Part shown: positions 6,027 through 9,387 of the stretch, one piece after another | How positions within the stretch are numbered: position 1 is the first letter of the stretch | How the letters are laid out: every line of letters starts with the position of its first letter | DNA from: a bacterium | GTDB taxonomy: Bacteria > Patescibacteriota > Patescibacteriia > CAIQCM01 | Direction of reading: 5' to 3' | DNA length: 9,387 nt | NCBI GenBank assembly: GCA_023246535.1 | Contig: JAHFIF010000039.1 | Coordinates: 1 to 9,387 of the forward strand | Notes under the pieces: generated by a model | Told to the model about the DNA's origin: nothing | What the model saw: the letters and a program-made list of their open reading frames with translations, nothing else | Database searches by the model: none | Program-made: the position numbers and the translations under genes

Positions 6027-6062
6027 AAATTACATATTTTGACCTAAGCCATAATCAAATTT

Positions 6063-6095
6063 ATAAAAAAGAGGCCCACCGCGTGCGGCGAGCCT
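6063..6095 (-). terminator. Intrinsic terminator of the helical-repeat gene
   Basis: On the minus strand AGGCTCGCCG pairs with CGGTGGGCCT (two G-U) around a CACG loop, followed by CTTTTTTATAA. It lies about 18 bp past the TAG stop at 6114 and faces the phosphatase terminator. Its position after the second half of the split gene shows that both halves were one transcription unit. Confidence 0.85.
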
Positions 6096-6113
6096 GTAAC
6101 GAGTTATGTGATG

Positions 6114-6344
6114 CTAGTTGTTCGACGTGGTCGGCTGATCGCGCAGCAGCGCTTGCCGCGACACTTCCGGAAGCGCTTCTTCGATCTTGGGAAGCTTGAC
6201 CTGAAGTTGGCGAGCGACGTTGATCGCGTTTTTGGCGTCTTCAATTGCGACATGCGCCGAAATCACTTGCGTAGACTCCCCTTTGGCGAACTTTTGAAGT
6301 TCGGCCAAGCGGCGTTCGGCGTCGGACTTACGGGCGTCACGCAC
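6114..6344 (-). CDS. C-terminal part (76 codons) of the amber-split helical-repeat protein
   Basis: This stretch continues the 6345-6797 gene in the same frame directly after its TAG codon. It begins with a GTG codon (VRDARKSDAERRLAEL) and encodes helical sequence with a repeat unit also seen before the stop: AHVAIEDAKNAINVARQLQ followed by LPKIEEAL matches IAMAESSLEDARTNGADVAEL upstream. There is no ribosome binding site before the GTG, so independent translation is doubtful, although termination-coupled restart is possible. It ends in TAG 18 bp before a terminator. Most likely it is the rest of one about 227-residue protein, made only by readthrough or lost by a recent nonsense mutation; a sequencing error is the other option. 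Confidence 0.55.
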   Translation of the reverse strand: MRDARKSDAERRLAELQKFAKGESTQVISAHVAIEDAKNAINVARQLQVKLPKIEEALPEVSRQALLRDQPTTSNN

Positions 6345-6347
6345 CTA
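6345..6347 (-). other. In-frame amber codon splitting one gene
   Basis: The codon order is CCA CAA TAG GTG CGT. The frame is open for 150 codons before and 76 codons after, and the protein character is the same on both sides. A single C-to-T change from CAG (Gln) would explain it. The +1 context (GTG) is not a classic readthrough signal. Confidence 0.75.
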
Positions 6348-6797
6348 TTGTGGCAGCGTAGCCGATAGTTCGGCAACATCGGCCCCGTTGGTTCGCGCGT
6401 CCTCAAGCGAACTCTCAGCCATGGCAATGAGCCAGTCGGCCGCGCTGCCGGAGGACGGGTCGCTGACGAACAGCTTTAAGTCGTGAATTGATTTCTTGGC
6501 GAAGGCCAAGCGCGCCGCCGTTTCCACGCGATCGAGCTTGGTGCGGTTGATACGCTCCAAGTCTGCGCCGCATTTTTTGGCATACGCGAACAGCTGTTCA
6601 ACCAGCGCGATCCCTTCGTTTGCCGAACTGAACGAGTTTTGCCCGTCATTGAAGTCGCGCAAACGGTCGAGACTGCGATAAGCATCAATTTCGGCCCTGA
6701 GCCGCTGTTCGTCCGTGCACCCTTCGGCTTGCGCCTTGGGCATAAGTGCGAACATGACGGCGATCGGGGCAATAAGGAACGATACGGTCTTGAACAT
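6345..6797 (-). CDS. Secreted helical-repeat protein, N-terminal part (ends at in-frame amber)
   Basis: This is 150 codons of an exported alpha-helical protein of unknown function. Residues 1-24 are a signal peptide (MFKTVSFLIAPIAVMFALMPKAQA|EG). The rest is helix-rich and charged, with a loose repeat of about 55-60 residues: EQLFAYAKKCGADLERI (67-83), SSLEDARTNGADVAEL (129-144), and, after the stop, NAINVARQLQVKLPKI. Two cysteines (27, 76) could form a disulfide. The product probably lies in the periplasmic or outer space. The ATG at 6797 has AAAGGA about 10 nt upstream. The frame continues for 76 codons after the TAG, so the intact protein would be about 227 residues. It has its own promoter, and a hairpin lies at the predicted mRNA 5' end. 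Confidence 0.7.
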   Translation of the reverse strand: MFKTVSFLIAPIAVMFALMPKAQAEGCTDEQRLRAEIDAYRSLDRLRDFNDGQNSFSSANEGIALVEQLFAYAKKCGADLERINRTKLDRVETAARLAFAKKSIHDLKLFVSDPSSGSAADWLIAMAESSLEDARTNGADVAELSATLPQ

Positions 6798-6824
6798 CTA
6801 CTTACGATCCTTTCGTTTTCTGTT

Positions 6825-6845
6825 TTTTGCCCACCATGGGCAAAA
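6825..6845. promoter_or_regulatory. Perfect 9-bp hairpin at the predicted mRNA 5' end
   Basis: TTTTGCCCA (6825-6833) and TGGGCAAAA (6837-6845) are perfect inverted repeats with a 3-nt loop. The predicted transcription start of the helical-repeat gene (about 6843) lies at its edge, so the mRNA would begin with a stem-loop. The hairpin is not followed by a T run in the direction of the gene. Confidence 0.55.
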
Positions 6846-6849
6846 CCAA

Positions 6850-6878
6850 AGCGTACACGATTTTTCCCCGAACGTCAA
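6850..6878 (-). promoter_or_regulatory. Promoter of the helical-repeat gene
   Basis: TTGACG (6878-6873), spacer of 17 bp, then TACGCT (6855-6850, three of six). The -35 box lies about 16 bp past the upstream gene's terminator, the same layout as at other genes here. Confidence 0.5.
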
Positions 6879-6894
6879 TGAAACGACAGCGCGC

Positions 6895-6934
6895 AAAAAA
6901 ATAAAGCCGCCCGCCTGCCGAAGCAAGCGAGCGG
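6895..6934 (-). terminator. Intrinsic terminator with UUCG tetraloop
   Basis: On the minus strand CCGCTCGCTTGC and GCAGGCGGGCGG form 12 pairs (two G-U) closed by a C(UUCG)G tetraloop, then CTTTATTTTTTT. It follows the stop of the cysteine-rich lipoprotein gene by 15 bp. Confidence 0.92.
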
Positions 6935-6949
6935 AAAAACGCGATCCGC

Positions 6950-7681
6950 TCAGTGGATCTTGGCGAAACCGATCGTCGTTTGACCGACGCCGGTCGTACT
7001 GCTCGTGGGCTGCGCCACGATCGTCAACGCGTCGCCATTGACGCAATAGTTGAACGACTGCGCGTCCGTGACAAACGACGTTCCGCCGCCGTCGAGCGCG
7101 ACTGCGGCCGCCGCCAACGTCAGCGCGGCCCCGCTGGTCGAATATGACCCGCCGGTTGAATCAGCCAGGTTGCTGAAAAGCGAACAGGCGCAATACCCGT
7201 CGTTCCCTTGGGCGCACTGACTGCCGGTACAAACCCGCCCCTGCGCTTTGACGCAGGCGTCGGCCATTTTGTAAACGACCGAGTACGAAGGGATGTTAAG
7301 AGCGAAGGCGCCGTCGGAACGAAACGTGATCGTGCCTGTCGCCGTTAAAGCGTAGTAGCGATCGCAACCTTCCGAATTCAAGATAGCCGCACAGCCGCCC
7401 GTAATATCCCAAGTGCCGACAAGATTGCCGCCGCACGAAACAGGCGCCGGACAAAGCGGAGCGACCGCGCCGGCGTCAAGCGCCGGCTGTCCGGATCCGC
7501 CATCGAGCGGCGTCAGTTGGGAATCGAATTCGTCGGCGTCGATGCCGCGATTGGGATTCGACACCGTGCCGGGTACGGGTTTGATGTAGCCCGCTTCACC
7601 GCTCGCTGCGTCGCCGGTACCGCTCGGCGAACCGCATGAAATGGCAAAGACCGTTCCAATTACAACCGCGATGTTTTTCAT
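6950..7681 (-). CDS. Cysteine-rich putative lipoprotein, function unknown
   Basis: This 243-residue protein has a short signal peptide MKNIAVVIGTVFAIS followed by Cys16, a lipobox-like site (A-I-S-C), so a membrane lipid anchor is likely. Residues about 17-75 are a low-complexity, Gly/Asp/Pro/Ala-rich linker (for example LDGGSGQPALDAGA). Residues 77-243 form a compact domain with ten cysteines (77, 83, 97, 106, 143, 151, 156, 164, 166, 213), an even number that suggests five disulfides. It opens with GNLVGTWDITGGC, a beta-strand start seen in lipocalin-like or similar extracellular beta domains. I do not recognise the family. The ATG at 7681 has AAAGG 8 nt upstream. It has its own promoter and terminator, and sits between another lipoprotein gene and the helical-repeat gene, all surface proteins. 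Confidence 0.78.
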   Translation of the reverse strand: MKNIAVVIGTVFAISCGSPSGTGDAASGEAGYIKPVPGTVSNPNRGIDADEFDSQLTPLDGGSGQPALDAGAVAPLCPAPVSCGGNLVGTWDITGGCAAILNSEGCDRYYALTATGTITFRSDGAFALNIPSYSVVYKMADACVKAQGRVCTGSQCAQGNDGYCACSLFSNLADSTGGSYSTSGAALTLAAAAVALDGGGTSFVTDAQSFNYCVNGDALTIVAQPTSSTTGVGQTTIGFAKIH

Positions 7682-7728
7682 TTTTCGAACCTTTGCTTCC
7701 TTTCGCTTTGTTGTCGTAACCTGACTGC

Positions 7729-7757
7729 GATTTACCCTTTTTGGCGATTTTTGTCAA
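7729..7757 (-). promoter_or_regulatory. Promoter of the cysteine-rich lipoprotein gene
   Basis: TTGACA (7757-7752) is perfect, the spacer is 17 bp, and the -10 is TAAATC (7734-7729, three of six). It starts about 14 bp after the preceding terminator and gives a leader of about 40 nt. Confidence 0.55.
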
Positions 7758-7770
7758 TGTTGTTATGTTT

Positions 7771-7799
7771 AAAAAAACGAAGGGGTTTTATCCCCTTCG
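7771..7799 (-). terminator. Intrinsic terminator of the duplicated-domain lipoprotein gene
   Basis: CGAAGGGG and CCCCTTCG form a perfect 8-bp stem with a 6-nt loop, followed on the minus strand by TTTTTTT. It starts 18 bp after the TAA stop. Confidence 0.92.
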
Positions 7800-7817
7800 C
7801 GCGGCGTATTCCATCAA

Positions 7818-8849
7818 TTATCGATCGATCGCGCCGGCTTCGGATGCCGCCGGATCGGGCGCGACGCCGCTGTCCGGTTCGGGCACCAGCGTGGCAATGA
7901 AGTAACCTGAATCATCGCCAAAACAACGCACCATTTTCTTGTACCGTCCGCGCGCTTCCGTCGGCGAAACGAACGAGCCCACGATCCCAAAGCCGTCGGT
8001 CGGACAATTGGTTCCGCCGTAGCCCTCGTAGCCCTGGCCGTGCTTGTAATCGAAGCTACCGTTGATCACGGAAACGGTATACTTGGCCCAGCCGTCGATC
8101 GAATGCATAAAACTGTAGGCGCCAGAGGCATCGATCACCACGGTAAAGCCGCTGGAGCTTAGCGGCGCAACAGAACCGTCATCGCCCGGGAAAGCCGGGT
8201 CATGTCGCACGGCATAGTGACCGGGCGTCGGATTAAAGACGGGCAGGTCGACTCCCATGGCGTCGGCCGTATCAGCCGGCGTATCCAGACCGGAGTCAGG
8301 AGCTGGCACCGCAAGATCGGCCACGCCCGAATCCGCACCTGCATCCGTCACGATGGCGGCAATGAAATTGCCGCCGTTCTTGACCTGGCCTTTATAGTAA
8401 GCGGTGAATCGTCCGCGAGCCTCAATCGGAGAAACGAAAGAACCGTGAATTTCCAACCCGATCGACGTCTCGAAAGTCCCGTCGTAATCGCGGCTGAACG
8501 CATAGGAAAATTCACCATTGACCACGTCAAAGATGTATCCGGGTCGGATATACATTTCGTAAGCGCCGTTCGCATACGACCAAACTTCGAATCCGACAAC
8601 GCGCAACGGGTTGAGCGGGTCGTCAGACGCATCCGCCCCGCCGCCATCGGCGGGATCGAGGCGCACCGTATACACGCCGGGCATCGGATTAAAGAACGGC
8701 GCGTCGTTCTTGGTTGCCAGATCGGGCGTCGACGCGGCATCGAGTACAAGCGAAGCGTCTCGAGATTTTGTCGGACCGTCCCCCGAACCGCACCCCGGCA
8801 AAACACCAAGGAGCATTATTGAAACGATCAAAACAACTGTTTTGTTCAT
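7818..8849 (-). CDS. Putative lipoprotein with two tandem copies of one beta-rich domain
   Basis: The 343-residue protein has a lipoprotein signal peptide with lipobox LPGC (Cys20). An Asp/Ala/Ser-rich linker (about 21-49) leads to domain 1 (about 50-167). A second linker rich in D, A, P and S (168-201) leads to domain 2 (202-322), and a similar tail ends the protein. The two domains share FNPxPGxYxVRxDPA, GF(E/T)V, GAY, V(V/I)NG(E/S)F(S/D)Y, and the strong match GSFVSPxEARGR followed by GG/SG-(N/Y)FIAxxV, so they arose by duplication. The motif GSFxSPxxAxGxY is typical of small secreted beta-sandwich or beta-barrel domains. Only domain 2 has cysteines (282, 309), possibly one disulfide. Function unknown; surface display is likely. 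The ATG at 8849 has AGGAGG about 7 nt upstream. It lies 51 bp after the pilin gene 8901-9365, so it may also be co-transcribed with it. Confidence 0.83.
   Translation of the reverse strand: MNKTVVLIVSIMLLGVLPGCGSGDGPTKSRDASLVLDAASTPDLATKNDAPFFNPMPGVYTVRLDPADGGGADASDDPLNPLRVVGFEVWSYANGAYEMYIRPGYIFDVVNGEFSYAFSRDYDGTFETSIGLEIHGSFVSPIEARGRFTAYYKGQVKNGGNFIAAIVTDAGADSGVADLAVPAPDSGLDTPADTADAMGVDLPVFNPTPGHYAVRHDPAFPGDDGSVAPLSSSGFTVVIDASGAYSFMHSIDGWAKYTVSVINGSFDYKHGQGYEGYGGTNCPTDGFGIVGSFVSPTEARGRYKKMVRCFGDDSGYFIATLVPEPDSGVAPDPAASEAGAIDR
7884..8702 (-). repeat. Internal tandem domain duplication
   Basis: Codons for residues 50-167 (8349-8702) and 202-322 (7884-8246) encode the same domain twice, separated by a 34-residue Asp/Ala-rich linker. 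DNA identity is visibly low while protein motifs match, so the duplication is old. Confidence 0.8.
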
Positions 8850-8867
8850 GAGCAGCCTCCTGCCCGC

Positions 8868-8896
8868 ATCCTTGTCCCTTATCCTCCTTTTGTCAA
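8868..8896 (-). promoter_or_regulatory. Possible promoter of the duplicated-domain lipoprotein gene
   Basis: TTGACA (8896-8891) lies 17 bp before AAGGAT (8873-8868, three of six). There is no terminator between this and the pilin gene upstream, so the gene may be read from both promoters. The -35 is perfect but the -10 is weak. Confidence 0.4.
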
Positions 8897-8900
8897 TCCG

Positions 8901-9365
8901 CTAAGGATGAACGCTGTACATATAACGCGGCCCCCACATCGGGATCGTCGGGTGGACGTTGCCGGCGGCGGGGTTTCGGTTTTCCAATTGAAATTGGATC
9001 TGGTAGGGCCAACTTGTATCCCACCAGCCGGGCGAGCCGTAATAGTATTCGGTCATGGCGCTCGGCGATCCGGTCGATTGCGGGTCAACCGGAAGTTTAG
9101 CCATCAAATTTTCCGTTTCCAGCACATGCAGCGTGCCGGTCCCGACCAAAATGCTCTCATAGGAACCGCCGGTCGAAGGGTAAGAATTATGGTTGGTAAA
9201 ATACACCTCCAACGCCGCCCGAAGCTGCCGCACATCGGCCAAACGCCGGCCGTCGCGCGCTTTTGACCGCGAGCTTTCCAAAGACACAACGGCCACGGTT
9301 GAAAGCAAGCCAATGATGGAAATCACGACCAACAGCTCGATCAACGTAAAAGCTTTTGATTTCAT
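8901..9365 (-). CDS. Type IV pilin/type II secretion pseudopilin-like protein
   Basis: The 154-residue protein starts MKSKA|FTLIELLVVISIIGLLST, a class III prepilin signal with Ala at -1, Phe at +1 and Glu at +5, followed by a hydrophobic helix to about residue 30. The next segment SRSKARDGRRLADVRQLRAALEVYF and the NSYPS turn are the conserved long helix and loop of PilA/GspG-like proteins in Patescibacteria. The later LPVDPQSTG and YYYG also fit that family. It should be processed by a prepilin peptidase and assembled into a pilus or pseudopilus. Its first 36 residues closely match the LamG pilin at 4190. The ATG at 9365 follows an extended -10 box by 12 nt with no ribosome binding site. It ends in TAG with the lipoprotein gene 51 bp downstream and in the same frame. 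Confidence 0.9.
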   Translation of the reverse strand: MKSKAFTLIELLVVISIIGLLSTVAVVSLESSRSKARDGRRLADVRQLRAALEVYFTNHNSYPSTGGSYESILVGTGTLHVLETENLMAKLPVDPQSTGSPSAMTEYYYGSPGWWDTSWPYQIQFQLENRNPAAGNVHPTIPMWGPRYMYSVHP

Positions 9366-9377
9366 AAGATCAATTCC

Positions 9378-9386
9378 ATTTTATCA
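9378..9386 (-). promoter_or_regulatory. Extended -10 box of the pseudopilin gene
   Basis: TGATAAAAT on the minus strand fits TGnTAnAAT and lies 12 nt before the ATG at 9365, so the leader would be about 5 nt. The -35 region is outside the window. Confidence 0.5.
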
Positions 9387-9387
9387 T

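Noticed and set aside
8202..8822. 206-codon plus-strand frame opposite the duplicated-domain lipoprotein
   Set aside because: The minus strand has a lipobox, ribosome binding site and internal domain repeat; the plus frame is Arg/His/Ile-rich with no recognisable feature.
8850..8869. Seven-codon frame MRAGGCS before the 343-residue lipoprotein, ending in ATGA like the one at 5065
   Set aside because: Its ATG overlaps the predicted -10 box, so it would not be in the mRNA from that promoter.
1..9387. UGA-to-glycine recoding known from some Patescibacteria (Absconditabacteria, Gracilibacteria)
   Set aside because: TGA ends the LamG pilin and the cysteine-rich lipoprotein right before intrinsic terminators, and no gene has an internal TGA.
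1..9387. CRISPR arrays, insertion sequences, tRNA or rRNA genes
   Set aside because: No spaced direct repeats, transposase motifs, terminal inverted repeats or tRNA T-arm/CCA patterns were found.

Overview
The window looks like chromosomal DNA of a small-genome bacterium of the Patescibacteria/Candidate Phyla Radiation type. This is an inference. It rests on two pilin-like proteins with the N-terminal pattern AFTL(V/I)ELLV(T/V)ISI(V/I)GLLST...S(S)RxKA that is common in that group, one of them carrying a LamG-like domain. It also rests on the very compact single-gene transcription units, a cold-shock protein with KRLN in place of KWFN, and a bactofilin-like protein joined to a membrane domain. 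A single window cannot prove it, and the Asp/Gly/Ala-rich lipoproteins would also fit a myxobacterium-like genome. The standard stop code fits: TAA, TGA and TAG all end genes here.

Layout. At the left edge (minus strand) is the N-terminal part of an M16 zinc peptidase with its own promoter. Next (minus) is a secreted or membrane bactofilin-like protein, then a divergent cold-shock protein gene (plus). Convergent to that is a large ABC exporter (minus). About 290 bp follow without a long gene. They hold a strong hairpin terminator, a possible 43-residue small gene with a TTGACA promoter, and the promoter of a LamG-type pilin (plus). The pilin is followed directly by an inositol-monophosphatase-family gene (plus). 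The right third is all on the minus strand. From the right edge it holds a second pilin-like gene, a lipoprotein built of two copies of one domain, a cysteine-rich lipoprotein, and a helical-repeat secreted protein whose reading frame is cut by an amber codon.

Regulatory layout. Most genes appear to be separate transcription units. Intrinsic terminators are followed within about 10 to 20 bp by a TTGACA-like -35 box with a 17-bp spacer. In one case the TTGACA forms part of the terminator hairpin itself. Another set of genes (bactofilin-like, both pilins, the small ORF) has a -10 box so close to the ATG that the mRNA should be leaderless or nearly so, and these genes lack a Shine-Dalgarno sequence. 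Genes with a longer leader mostly have a clear one.

Functionally the window is mostly about the cell surface: pilins, lipoproteins, a bactofilin-like membrane protein, an exporter and a helical periplasmic protein. No mobile element, CRISPR array, tRNA or rRNA was seen. I found no convincing new multi-gene system. The observations most worth checking are the amber-split gene, the leaderless and terminator/promoter layout, the small ORF or RNA with its own promoter and terminator, the duplicated-domain lipoprotein, and hairpins at predicted mRNA 5' ends.
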